Below are positions 36,566 through 45,341 of a DNA stretch of 46,838 nt, one piece after another (the first letter of the stretch is position 1; each line of letters starts with the position of its first letter). The position numbers were made by a program, and so were the translations under genes. The stretch covers positions 1-46,838 of the forward strand of contig NZ_CASDOY010000012.1 of NCBI RefSeq assembly GCF_949282365.1, written 5' to 3'. A model generated the notes under the pieces. That model worked only from the letters and a program-made list of their open reading frames with translations. It did no database searches and had not been told where the DNA came from. Origin of the DNA: an uncultured Desulfovibrio sp. Its GTDB lineage: Bacteria; Desulfobacterota; Desulfovibrionia; Desulfovibrionales; Desulfovibrionaceae.

Positions 36566-37982
36566 GACTTCCCGCCGAGATTTCCTGCGTTGGACGCTGG
36601 CCGGCAGCGGTCTGCTGCTGACGGGCGCCGCTTCCGTCCTGCCCTCCGTCCCCGCCCGCGCCATGACGCGCGCCGCCGCTCCCGTGCAGCAGACGGCCCT
36701 GTTCATGGGCACCATGGTGAGCATCACCGTGGCCGGCGCACCGGCCACCCAGGCCCATGACGCCATGGACCTGGCCTTTGCCGAGGGCCGCCGTCTGGAA
36801 GGCCTGCTGACCCGTCACGACGGCGCGGCCCCCTTGGGCGTGCTCAACAGCCAGGGCAGCCTGCGCGACGTGCCGCCCGAACTGCGCGCCGTGCTCCAGC
36901 GGGCCGGCGGCGTCAGCCGCCTGACCGGCGGGGCCTTCGACGCCACGGTGCTGCCCCTGGTGCGCCTGCTGGAAAGCCGCAGCGATCCCCAGGGCGAGCT
37001 GGTCCTTTCCGCCGGCGAGCTGCGCGACGCGCTGTCCCTGGTGGACGCCCGTGCCGTGCATCTGGACGGCAGCGGCCTGCGCCTGGGCAAACAGGGCATG
37101 GGCCTGACCCTGGACGGCATCGCCAAGGGCCATATCGTGGACGCCATGTCCGCCGTGCTGCTGCGCGCGGGCTGCGAGAACCATCTCATCAATGCCGGCG
37201 GCGACATCCTGGCGCGCGGCCACAAGGCCCCGGGCCTGGCCTGGCGCGTGGCCGTGGAAGACCCGCAGAAGCGCGGCCATTATCCGCAGGTGCTGGAGCT
37301 CTACAATCAGGCCATCGCCACCTCCGGCGGCTATGAGATGACCTATGACGCCCGGGGGCGGCATCACCACCTGCTGGATCCCGGCACCGGCAAGAGCCCG
37401 GAACTGGGCAGCATGAGCGTGCTGGCGCCCACCTGCATGCAGGCCGACGCCCTGGCCACGGCCCTGGCTGTCCTGCCCGCGCAGGAATCCCTGCCGCTGG
37501 CCGACAGCCTTTCGGGCTGCGCCTGCGGCCTGCTGCGCCGGGACGGCCGTCTGCAGGTCTCCCGCCGCTGGCCCGCGCGGGCCGGACGCCGCAGGGACCC
37601 TGATCGCAAAAAATCCCGCTCCCTCGAGGGAGCGGGCTTTTTCCATGATCGTGGGGATGCCGCAGGGCAGACGGACAGGCGCATGGCCGGGCTGGCCGGC
37701 CGCTGTGGCAGGACATCGCCGGCAGCGTGCTCACGACATCCGCGGCAGACCGGGGCCCTTCCCGGCCGCTGCGCACACGGGCTGCGCCAGCTTGTCGAAC
37801 AGGCTGCGGCGCATGCGGGCGAAGGGGGCAGCCCATGCCGCATGGCCTTTGCTGCGGCGGGCGGGCGCCGGCAGACGGCCGGTCGCGTGGCTGCGCGACG
37901 GTGCACGCGGACTGCTGCGGGGCGCCGCTGGCGGCCACGTTGCCGGGCCTCACGGGCGGCGCCATGCATCCGCCCGCGCTGA
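36558..37982 (+). CDS. apbE: FAD:protein FMN transferase ApbE, 3' end anomalous
   Basis: ATG 36558 gives a twin-arginine-type start (S-R-R-D-F-L) and hydrophobic stretch, so it is exported. ApbE features: G-T-M-V-S-I-T-V, L-D-G-I-A-K-G, I-N-A-G-G-D-I and H-H-H-L-L-D-P. It attaches FMN to Thr of RnfG. The frame runs 475 codons, versus about 330-350 in the family. After residue ~345 it loses similarity, and codons at 37610-37642 encode the intrinsic terminator itself. A TGA in another frame at 37601-37603 stands just before that terminator, so a frameshift near 37560-37600 is likely. Residues beyond that are probably not native. Confidence 0.88.
   Translation: MPKTSRRDFLRWTLAGSGLLLTGAASVLPSVPARAMTRAAAPVQQTALFMGTMVSITVAGAPATQAHDAMDLAFAEGRRLEGLLTRHDGAAPLGVLNSQGSLRDVPPELRAVLQRAGGVSRLTGGAFDATVLPLVRLLESRSDPQGELVLSAGELRDALSLVDARAVHLDGSGLRLGKQGMGLTLDGIAKGHIVDAMSAVLLRAGCENHLINAGGDILARGHKAPGLAWRVAVEDPQKRGHYPQVLELYNQAIATSGGYEMTYDARGRHHHLLDPGTGKSPELGSMSVLAPTCMQADALATALAVLPAQESLPLADSLSGCACGLLRRDGRLQVSRRWPARAGRRRDPDRKKSRSLEGAGFFHDRGDAAGQTDRRMAGLAGRCGRTSPAACSRHPRQTGALPGRCAHGLRQLVEQAAAHAGEGGSPCRMAFAAAGGRRQTAGRVAARRCTRTAAGRRWRPRCRASRAAPCIRPR
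37605..37642. terminator. bidirectional terminator after the rnf-apbE operon
   Basis: A 10-bp perfect stem (37615-37624 with 37627-37636) around a central CG, with six A before and CTTTTT after. It serves both the plus-strand rnf unit and the minus-strand tlyA gene. Confidence 0.85.
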
Positions 37983-37997
37983 AAAGCCTGTGACGGC

Positions 37998-38768
37998 TCA
38001 GGGCCGTGCGAACAGGGCCATGTATTCCTGATTGCCCTTGGGGCCCTTGATGGCCGCGGGCAGCACGCCCCGGCTCTCCAGATGCAGGGTTTCCGTGCAG
38101 AAACGCACGATCTTGTCCACGGCGCGCTGGCGGGCGGCCTCGTCGCGCACCACGCCCTTGACGGTCTCGCCGGGGCCCAGCTCGAACTGCGGCTTGATGA
38201 GCACGGCGGCCAGTCCGCCGGGCTTGAGCCAGGTCATGCAGGGCGGCAGGATGAGGGTCAGGGAGATGAAGGAGACGTCCGCCACCACCAGATCCACGGG
38301 CTCGGGGATGAGGCCGGGGGCGGCGGCGCGCAGGTTGACGCCCTCCAGATTGACCACGCGCGTGTCGGCGCGCAGCTTCTCGTGCAGCTGGTTCCTGCCC
38401 ACGTCCACGGCATAGACGCGGGCCGCGCCGTGCTGGAGCAGGCAGTCCGTGAAGCCGCCGGTGGAGGCGCCCGCGTCCAGGCAGACCATGCCGCTCACGT
38501 CGAGCCTGAAATTGTCCAGGATGGTCAGCAGCTTGTAGGCCCCGCGGCTGACGAAGCGCTCCTGCCCCAGCAGCTCGAAGAGCGTGCCCTCTGGGTAGGG
38601 GTGGCCGGGCTTGTCCACCTTTTGCGGCGGCGCGCCGGGGGGCAGCCCCGCGGACGAGAGCGCCACCTTGCCGGCCATGATGAGACGGCGGGCCTGTTCG
38701 CGGCTTTCGGCCAGGCCCTGCATGAAGACCAGTTGATCCGCGCGCTGGCGGGCGATTTTTGCACACAT
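37998..38768 (-). CDS. tlyA: TlyA family rRNA 2'-O-methyltransferase
   Basis: 256 residues. S4 RNA-binding domain at 1-60 (A-D-Q-L-V with S-R-E-Q-A-R-R-L-I-M-A-G-K-V), then a Rossmann methyltransferase with S-R-G-A-Y-K-L, D-A-G-A-S-T-G-G-F-T-D and V-A-D-V-S-F-I-S. TlyA methylates 16S and 23S rRNA; older names call it hemolysin. ATG 38768 gives the standard N-terminus; longer starts are low-complexity. It converges on the apbE terminator. Confidence 0.93.
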   Translation of the reverse strand: MCAKIARQRADQLVFMQGLAESREQARRLIMAGKVALSSAGLPPGAPPQKVDKPGHPYPEGTLFELLGQERFVSRGAYKLLTILDNFRLDVSGMVCLDAGASTGGFTDCLLQHGAARVYAVDVGRNQLHEKLRADTRVVNLEGVNLRAAAPGLIPEPVDLVVADVSFISLTLILPPCMTWLKPGGLAAVLIKPQFELGPGETVKGVVRDEAARQRAVDKIVRFCTETLHLESRGVLPAAIKGPKGNQEYMALFARP

Positions 38769-39113
38769 GGCCGCACTGTAGCCTGTCGGCCCGGCGCTGG
38801 CAACCGGCGCGCGGGCCTGCGGCATCGGGGCGTCTGCCGGACCGCGGCAGGTCTTCCCGCGTCCTGCCTGCCGTCCCCTCGCCGTGCCCGCCGTGCCGGG
38901 GTATGATGCGCGGCCGCCTGCCGGAAGGAGGGCGACGCTCCCCGCGGCTTTTGGGGGCCAGGGCGCAAAAAAAGTCGGGAAAACAGGCCGCCCTGCGGGG
39001 CAGGGGGCTTGCCAAAGCTGCATTTATGGGCTATTGGTTTTGGCCCTGATGCGCAAAAGCCGCGCAGAAGACGATCATTGACGGCGTATGCCGTTGCCAT
39101 ACGAGGTAAGGAC
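38769..39113. other. intergenic, promoter region of tlyA and rpmE
   Basis: Divergent region of 345 bases. A GC-rich part (38769-38960) holds no gene. Near 38962-39000 lie an A-run and a GCCGCCCTGC-type stem. No clear -35/-10 pair stands out. Confidence 0.4.
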
Positions 39114-39326
39114 ATGAAGAAAGATATCCATCCCAAGGTGTTCAACGCCACCATTACCTGCGCTTGCGGTAATCAGGAACAGGTGCTCTCCACGAAGGGC
39201 GAACAGGTGCATGTGGAAGTCTGCTCCGCTTGCCATCCCTTCTTCACCGGCAAGCAGCGCTTCCTGGATACGGCCGGCCGCATCGACCGCTTCCGCAAGA
39301 AGTACGCCAAATTTGAAAAGAAGTAG
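39114..39326 (+). CDS. rpmE: 50S ribosomal protein bL31 (zinc form)
   Basis: 70 residues: M-K-K-D-I-H-P start, C16-x-C18-G-N and C37-x-x-C40-H-P-F-F-T-G-K-Q-R zinc ligands. The Cys-containing type is the zinc-replete paralogue. GAGGTAAGGAC precedes ATG 39114. The order rpmE-DUF1385-prfA follows, as in many bacteria. Confidence 0.97.
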   Translation: MKKDIHPKVFNATITCACGNQEQVLSTKGEQVHVEVCSACHPFFTGKQRFLDTAGRIDRFRKKYAKFEKK

Positions 39327-39455
39327 GCGCTGCCGCGCAAGCGGTGTGCTGCCCCGCGTTTTCTGAACGCGCACGTTATCCCACCTCTGGCGGAGGCGAT
39401 GGAATCTTCGGTTTCACGCTCCCGCCGGAGGCTTGGCGTTTTTTTGAGGGAGTTT

Positions 39456-40442
39456 ATGCGCCTGTCCCGTCTTGTTTCCCTGATGCTCACGTCCTCCTGC
39501 CCCACGGTGGGCGGGCAGGCCGTTCTGGAAGGCGTCATGATGCGCAATGGTGACGCCTATGCCCTGGCCCTGCGCCGTGCCGACGGCGAGATCGTGGCCC
39601 GGCGCATGCCCTGGTTCTCGCTGACACGGCATCCCTGGCTGAAAAAGCCTTTCGTGCGCGGCTTCCCCGTGCTCATCGAGACCCTGGTCAACGGCATCAA
39701 GGCGCTCAACCGCTCTGCGGAACATCAGGCCGACAGCCAGGAAGAAGAGCTCAAGGGCTGGCATCTGGTGCTGACCCTGGTGCTTTCCCTGGCCCTGGCC
39801 GTGGTCCTGTTCGTCATCGTGCCGCATCTGCTGTCCCTGGTCATGCAGTGGCTGGAGCTGGGCGGCGGGGTGGAGGGGCTCAGCTTCCACCTCTGGGACG
39901 GCCTGTTCAAGTGCCTGATCTTCATGGGCTATATCTGGGCCATCTCCTTCGTGCCCGATATCCGGCGCGTGTTCCAGTATCACGGCGCGGAGCACAAGGT
40001 CATCCATGCCTTCGAGGCCGGGGGCGACGTGGACGCCGCCACGGCGGCCCGCATGAGCCGCCTGCATCCCCGCTGCGGCACCACCTTCCTGCTCTTCGTC
40101 ATCTGCATCGCCATCCTGCTGCATGCGGTGCTGGTGCCGCTGCTGCTGTTCATCCACTGCCCGGAAGGCGCGGTGGCCAAGCAGGTGTTGACCATTGTTT
40201 TCAAACTGCTGCTCATGGTGCCCATCAGCGCGCTGGCCTATGAGCTGATCCGTTACGCCGCCCGCATGCCCGACGGCCTCCTGGCCACGCTGCTGCGGGC
40301 CCCGGGCCTGACCCTGCAGCGCATGACCACCGCCGAACCCGACGAGCGCCAGCTCGACGTGGCCGTGGTGGCCCTGCGCGAAGCTCTGGGCGAGCAGGCC
40401 GGGGACAACATCATCACGGCGCCCTACCGGCGCGACGCCTAG
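39456..40442 (+). CDS. DUF1385 membrane protein
   Basis: 328 residues. The N-terminus has V-G-G-Q-A-V-L-E-G-V-M-M-R, the DUF1385 hallmark, and about four to five membrane segments follow, with H-G-A-E-H-K-V-I-H near 190 and H-P-R-C-G-T-T-F near 222. Location between rpmE and prfA is conserved across many bacteria; function unknown. ATG 39456 has GAGGGAG upstream; the in-frame ATG at 39399 is less likely. Confidence 0.93.
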   Translation: MRLSRLVSLMLTSSCPTVGGQAVLEGVMMRNGDAYALALRRADGEIVARRMPWFSLTRHPWLKKPFVRGFPVLIETLVNGIKALNRSAEHQADSQEEELKGWHLVLTLVLSLALAVVLFVIVPHLLSLVMQWLELGGGVEGLSFHLWDGLFKCLIFMGYIWAISFVPDIRRVFQYHGAEHKVIHAFEAGGDVDAATAARMSRLHPRCGTTFLLFVICIAILLHAVLVPLLLFIHCPEGAVAKQVLTIVFKLLLMVPISALAYELIRYAARMPDGLLATLLRAPGLTLQRMTTAEPDERQLDVAVVALREALGEQAGDNIITAPYRRDA

Positions 40443-40480
40443 TCGCTCCGGGCGGGTGCACAGCTTTTTCTGGAGTTCGC

Positions 40481-41554
40481 ATGTTTGCCAAGCTGGAAGG
40501 TCTTGAAAAAAAATACATGGAGCTTGAACAGGCGCTGGCCCAGCCTGACGTCTACAACGATCAGGAACAGTACCGCAAGCTGACCAAGGCGCATGCGGAT
40601 CTGCGCGACGTGGTGGAACTCTTCCGCCGCCACCGTACCCTGCGGCAGGAGATGGAAGACAACAAGCAGCTCCTGCACGACAGCGACCCGGACATCAAGG
40701 CCATGGCCCAGGAGGAGATCGCCGCGGCCGAGGCCGAGCTGCCCGAGCTGGAACACAAGATCAAGGTCCTGCTGCTGCCCAAGGACCCGCTGGACGAAAA
40801 GAACACCATCCTGGAGATCCGCGCCGGTACCGGCGGCGAGGAAGCGGCCCTGTTCGCCGCCGACCTCTTCCGCATGTACACCCGCTATGCCGAGATCAAG
40901 GGCTGGAAGGTGGAGATCATGAGCGAATCCCCTTCCGACAGCGGCGGCTACAAGGAAATCATCTGCCTCATCTCCGGTGACCGCGTGTACAGCCACCTCA
41001 AGTTCGAGGCCGGTACCCACCGCGTGCAGCGCGTGCCCGCCACCGAGACCCAGGGCCGCATCCACACTTCCGCCGCCACCGTGGCCGTGATGCCCGAAGC
41101 CGAGGAAGTGGACGTGGAGATCCGCCCCGAAGACCTGCGCATCGACATCTACCGCGCTTCCGGCGCGGGCGGCCAGCACGTCAACAAGACCGAATCGGCC
41201 GTGCGTATCACCCACATCCCCACCGGCACCGTGGTCACCTGCCAGGACGAACGCTCGCAGCACAAGAACAAGGCCCGCGCCATGAAGGTGCTGGCTTCGC
41301 GCATCCTGGCCGCCGAGCGCGAGCGCCAGAACAGCGAGCTTTCGGCCGACCGCAAGGCCCAGGTGGGCTCCGGCGACCGTTCCGAGCGCATCCGCACCTA
41401 CAACTTCCCGCAGGGCCGCTGCACGGACCATCGCATCAACCTGACCCTGTACTCCCTGGACCGCATCATGGAAGGCGAAGTGGAGCCCCTGTTCGAGGCC
41501 CTGGCCACCGCGGCCCAGGCCGAGGCCCTCAAGGCCGAGGCCGACAAGGCCTAG
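40481..41554 (+). CDS. prfA: peptide chain release factor 1
   Basis: 357 residues. The G-G-Q loop is in S-G-A-G-G-Q-H-V-N-K (about 227-236), and R-V-P-A-T-E-T-Q-G-R-I-H is the conserved segment before it. It releases peptides at UAA and UAG. CTGGAGTTCGC precedes ATG 40481. No prmC follows in the window; truB comes next after a hairpin. Confidence 0.97.
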   Translation: MFAKLEGLEKKYMELEQALAQPDVYNDQEQYRKLTKAHADLRDVVELFRRHRTLRQEMEDNKQLLHDSDPDIKAMAQEEIAAAEAELPELEHKIKVLLLPKDPLDEKNTILEIRAGTGGEEAALFAADLFRMYTRYAEIKGWKVEIMSESPSDSGGYKEIICLISGDRVYSHLKFEAGTHRVQRVPATETQGRIHTSAATVAVMPEAEEVDVEIRPEDLRIDIYRASGAGGQHVNKTESAVRITHIPTGTVVTCQDERSQHKNKARAMKVLASRILAAERERQNSELSADRKAQVGSGDRSERIRTYNFPQGRCTDHRINLTLYSLDRIMEGEVEPLFEALATAAQAEALKAEADKA

Positions 41555-41664
41555 GCGGGCGCGCGGCCGCCGCTCCTTCCGGGGCCGGCAGCGCTGCGGC
41601 GCCTTCCCTTCGGGCCACAAAGGGCTTGACCTTTGCCCGGCAACAGGCTATTGCCTGCCGCCAT

Positions 41665-41710
41665 AGGCCTGCGGTTTTGACTTCATGCCGCAGGCCTGTT
41701 ATTATTATTT
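41665..41710 (+). terminator. terminator or attenuator between prfA and truB
   Basis: A 10-bp perfect stem AGGCCTGCGG (41665-41674) with CCGCAGGCCT (41688-41697), then GTTATTATTATTT. It ends 8 bases before the truB ATG. Confidence 0.7.
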
Positions 41711-41717
41711 GTTGCGT

Positions 41718-42641
41718 ATGACCGAGCAGACTCCCCCCGCACGCAAAGCGGCGCCGTTGCCCCAGCTGGACGGCGTCCTGGTGCTCAACAAACCCTCTGG
41801 CCCCACGTCGGCCCGCTGCCTTGCGGCGCTCAAGCGCCTGGGCCAGCGCAAGATCGGCCATGCCGGCACCCTGGATCCCATGGCGTCCGGCGTGCTGCTG
41901 GTACTGCTGGGGCAGGGCACCAAGATCGCCTCGCACCTGCTGGCCGACGGCGGCAAGGTCTACAGCGGGCAGCTGCGTCTGGGCCTCACCACCGATACCT
42001 GGGACATCCAGGGCCGGGTGCTGGCAGAAGCGCCCTGGCAGCAGGTGGGCGAAGCCGAGGTGCGCGCCGAGGTGGCCCGCTGGCTGACCCTGCACGAGCA
42101 GGAGGTGCCCGCCTATTCCGCGGCCAAGCACGAGGGCCAGTCCCTGTACAAGCTGGCGCGCAAGGGCAAGGACGTGCCCCACAAGGTCAAACGCATGGAG
42201 ATTTCGCAAGCGGACGTGCTCCAGATGGAGCTGCCGTTTGTACGCTTTCGGGTCGCTTGCAGTTCCGGCACCTATATACGCTCCCTGGCCCACAGCTTGG
42301 GGATGCGACTGGGATGCGGAGCCGTGCTCACGGAACTGACCCGGGAGTACAGTCACCCCTTCGGTCTCGAAGGGGCCTGCGGACTGGACGAACTGACGGC
42401 CGATCCGGGCCTGCTGGTGAAGCACCTGCGCCCCCTTGCCGAGGCGCTGCCCCACTGGCCGGTGCTGGAGCTGGACGAGGCTGCCGAGGCCCGCATCCGC
42501 AACGGCATGGCCATACCCTGCCGGGAAGATGTGGGCGGGAAGGCCCTCCTGCAGCGCCGGGGCCTGCCCCTGGCCCTGGCCCGTCGTTCCGAAACGCCCG
42601 AAGGTCCCTGCTGGACCGTGCTGCGGGGCCTCTGGAATTAA
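41718..42641 (+). CDS. truB: tRNA pseudouridine synthase B
   Basis: 307 residues. Catalytic Asp in G-H-A-G-T-L-D-P-M-A-S-G, then V-P-A-Y-S-A-A-K-H-E-G and S-S-G-T-Y-I-R. It makes pseudouridine 55 in the tRNA T-loop. ATG 41718 is chosen because ATG 41685 lies inside the terminator-like hairpin; no good Shine-Dalgarno is visible for either. truB-rpsO-pnp order is a classical RNA-metabolism cluster. Confidence 0.93.
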   Translation: MTEQTPPARKAAPLPQLDGVLVLNKPSGPTSARCLAALKRLGQRKIGHAGTLDPMASGVLLVLLGQGTKIASHLLADGGKVYSGQLRLGLTTDTWDIQGRVLAEAPWQQVGEAEVRAEVARWLTLHEQEVPAYSAAKHEGQSLYKLARKGKDVPHKVKRMEISQADVLQMELPFVRFRVACSSGTYIRSLAHSLGMRLGCGAVLTELTREYSHPFGLEGACGLDELTADPGLLVKHLRPLAEALPHWPVLELDEAAEARIRNGMAIPCREDVGGKALLQRRGLPLALARRSETPEGPCWTVLRGLWN

Positions 42642-42666
42642 CTTACATCCGTAAAGGAGAACTGCT

Positions 42667-42915
42667 GTGGCTATGGACGCTGAACAGAAGAAAGTGGTTA
42701 TCGACGCTCACGCCAAACACGAAGGCGACACCGGCTCCCCGGAAGTGCAGGTGGCCCTGCTGACCGCCCGCATCGAAGGCCTGACCGGTCACTTCAAGGT
42801 GCACAAGGGTCTGCTGAAGCTGGTCGGCCAGCGCCGCAAGCTGCTGAACTACCTGAAGAAGAAGGACATTCAGCGTTATCGTGCGCTGATCGCCAAGCTC
42901 GGCCTGCGCAAGTAA
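42667..42915 (+). CDS. rpsO: 30S ribosomal protein uS15, with internal 7-residue gap
   Basis: 82 residues from GTG 42667 (AAAGGAG upstream; an ATG at 42673 is also possible). The usual length is 89. D-T-G-S-P-E-V-Q-V-A-L-L-T and G-Q-R-R-K-L-L-N-Y-L-K-K-K-D are intact, but between them H-F-K-V-H-K47 runs straight into G48-L-L. In S15 generally a K-D-x-H-S-R-x stretch stands there and contacts 16S rRNA. The frame is preserved, so it is a clean 21-base loss. Real variant or assembly error cannot be decided here. S15 also represses its own mRNA in E. coli. Confidence 0.93.
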   Translation: MAMDAEQKKVVIDAHAKHEGDTGSPEVQVALLTARIEGLTGHFKVHKGLLKLVGQRRKLLNYLKKKDIQRYRALIAKLGLRK

Positions 42916-42928
42916 TCATCATGGATTG

Positions 42929-42956
42929 AAAAGGGGGGCCACGGCCCCCCTTTTGC
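42929..42956 (+). terminator. intrinsic terminator after rpsO
   Basis: A 12-base arm AAAAGGGGGGCC (42929-42940) pairs with 42943-42954, followed by a T-rich stretch. It makes rpsO the end of a unit; read-through would feed pnp. Confidence 0.85.
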
Positions 42957-43082
42957 CTTTTTCACCTCATAACCATCAAGCAGGAAGGGGGGTCCGGGAA
43001 GACCGGGCAGCACCTGCGGCCGCAGCCGCGCCGGGGCGCTGTTGCCCGCTTTTGCCGGAATCCCCTTCGACACGAGGTCAAC

Positions 43083-45326
43083 ATGATCCAGGACATCTTC
43101 AACCCTACCCGCGTCACGGCCACCGTGGGCGGCAAGGAAATCATCTTCGAGACCGGCCGGCTGGCCAATCAGGCCCACGGCGCCGTCTGGGTGCAGTGCG
43201 GCGGCACCGTGGTGCTGGTGACCGTCTGCTCCCAGCCTCTGGAGTTCGACAAGGGATTCTTCCCCCTGACCGTGGAATATTCCGAAAAGATGTACGCCGC
43301 CGGGCGCATCCCCGGCAGCTTCTTCCGCCGCGAGATCGGCCGTCCCTCCGAGCGTGAGACCCTGGTCTCCCGCCTCATCGACCGCCCCATCCGTCCCCTG
43401 TTCCCCAAGGGCCTCAACGAAGACGTGCAGGTGCTGGCCAGCGTCATTTCCGCCGACCAGGAGAACGAATCCGACGTGCTGGCCCTGACCGGCGCTTCCG
43501 CCGCCGTCATGCTCTCGCCCCTGCCCTTCGAAGGCCCGGTGGCCGGCGGCCGCATCGGCCGCATCGACGGCCAGTTCGTGCTCAACCCCACCTTTGAGGA
43601 ACAGTCGCGCAGCGACCTGAACATCGTCTTCGCCGCTTCCCGCGATGCCCTGACCATGGTGGAAGGCGAAGCCACCTTCGTGCCCGAGGACGTGATCATC
43701 GACGCCCTGGAATGGGGCCGCAAGGAGATCCAGCCGCTCATCGACGCCCAGCTCAAGCTGCGCGAGCTGGCCGGCAAGGAAAAGATGCCCTTCACCCCCC
43801 ATCAGGACGATCCGGTGCTGGTGGCCCGCGTGCAGGAACTGGCCCGCGAGGCCGGTCTTGAAGAGGCCATGCGCGTGCCGGAAAAGCTGGCCCGCAAGGA
43901 CGCCCGCAAGGCCGTCAAGGACAAGGTCATGGAAGCCCTGCTCAATGACCCCGCCTGGGCCGAGAGCGAGGCCCTCAAGGAAGTGGGCGAGATCATCGGC
44001 GATCTGGAAAAGAAGCTGGTGCGCGCCCGCATCGTCAACGAAGGCACGCGCATCGACGGCCGCGACACCAGGACCGTGCGCCCCATCCAGATCCAGACCA
44101 GCGTGCTGCCCCGCGCCCACGGTTCGGCCATCTTCCGCCGCGGCGAGACCAAGTCCCTGGTGGTGACCACCCTGGGCTCCTCCACGGACGAACAGCGCAT
44201 GGACAGCCTCACCGGCGACGTGACCAAGCGCTTCATGCTGCACTACAACTTCCCGCCCTTCAGCGTGGGCGAAGTCAAGCCCGTGCGCGTCTCCCGCCGC
44301 GAGATCGGCCACGGCGCCCTGGCCGAGAAATCCCTGCGTCCGGTCATGCCCGCCGACGCCGACTTCCCCTTCACCGTGCGCGTGGTCTCCGAGACCGTGG
44401 AATCCAACGGTTCCTCGTCCATGGCCGCCGTGTGCGGCGGCTGCCTCTCCCTCATGGACGCGGGCATCCCCATCAGCGCCCCGGTGGCCGGCGTGGCCAT
44501 GGGTCTGATCAAGGAAGGCGACAAGTTCATCGTGCTCACCGACATCCTGGGCGATGAAGACGCCCTGGGCGACATGGACTTCAAGATCGCCGGCACCGCG
44601 GAAGGCGTCACCGGCGTGCAGATGGACATCAAGATCACCGGCCTGACCACCGATATCATGCGCCAGGCCATGCAGCAGGCCCGCGAAGGCCGCCTGCACA
44701 TCCTGGGCGAGATGGCCAGGGCCCTGCCCGAACCGCGCAAGGAGCTGTCGCGCTACGCGCCCCAGCATGCCGAGATCTTCGTCAACCCCGACATCATCCG
44801 CCTGATCATCGGCCCCGGCGGCAAGAACATCAAGGCCATCACCACCGCCACCGGCGCTTCCGTGGACATCGAGGATTCCGGCCGCGTGTCCATCTTCGCG
44901 CCCACGGCCGACGCCCTGGAAAAGGCCCGCGAGATGGTCACCTACTATGACCAGCGCCCCGAACTGGGCAAGAACTACACGGCCAAGGTCAAGAAGATCA
45001 TGGAGATCGGCGCCATCGTGGAAGTGCTGCCCAATGTGGAAGCCCTGGTGCACGTCTCCCAGCTGGACGTGAACCGCGTGGAACAGCCCGGCGACGTGGC
45101 CCATCTGGGCGAAGACATGGTGGTCAAGGTCATCGAGATCAATGGTGACCGCATCCGCGCCAGCCGCAAGGCCGTGCTGCTGGAAGAACAGGGCCATCCC
45201 TGGAACCCCGAAGAGACCGCCCGTCCCCAGCGTGACCGCGGCAGCCGTGGCGAGCGCGGCGATCGCGGCGGGCGTCGTGATCGCGGCGAACGTGGCGATC
45301 GCGGCGGCAGGGGCGAGCGCCGTTAA
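43083..45326 (+). CDS. pnp: polynucleotide phosphorylase
   Basis: 747 residues: two RNase PH-like domains (about 10-230 and 315-540), a KH domain with I-I-G-P-G-G-K-N-I-K near 580 and an S1 domain near 625-690. It degrades RNA 3' to 5' using phosphate. Residues from ~718 are a run of R-G/E-R-G-D-R-G units, an RGG-like tail absent from enteric PNPase and likely to bind RNA. CACGAGGTCAAC precedes ATG 43083. Confidence 0.96.
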   Translation: MIQDIFNPTRVTATVGGKEIIFETGRLANQAHGAVWVQCGGTVVLVTVCSQPLEFDKGFFPLTVEYSEKMYAAGRIPGSFFRREIGRPSERETLVSRLIDRPIRPLFPKGLNEDVQVLASVISADQENESDVLALTGASAAVMLSPLPFEGPVAGGRIGRIDGQFVLNPTFEEQSRSDLNIVFAASRDALTMVEGEATFVPEDVIIDALEWGRKEIQPLIDAQLKLRELAGKEKMPFTPHQDDPVLVARVQELAREAGLEEAMRVPEKLARKDARKAVKDKVMEALLNDPAWAESEALKEVGEIIGDLEKKLVRARIVNEGTRIDGRDTRTVRPIQIQTSVLPRAHGSAIFRRGETKSLVVTTLGSSTDEQRMDSLTGDVTKRFMLHYNFPPFSVGEVKPVRVSRREIGHGALAEKSLRPVMPADADFPFTVRVVSETVESNGSSSMAAVCGGCLSLMDAGIPISAPVAGVAMGLIKEGDKFIVLTDILGDEDALGDMDFKIAGTAEGVTGVQMDIKITGLTTDIMRQAMQQAREGRLHILGEMARALPEPRKELSRYAPQHAEIFVNPDIIRLIIGPGGKNIKAITTATGASVDIEDSGRVSIFAPTADALEKAREMVTYYDQRPELGKNYTAKVKKIMEIGAIVEVLPNVEALVHVSQLDVNRVEQPGDVAHLGEDMVVKVIEINGDRIRASRKAVLLEEQGHPWNPEETARPQRDRGSRGERGDRGGRRDRGERGDRGGRGERR

Positions 45327-45341
45327 CCGGAGGCACAAGCC

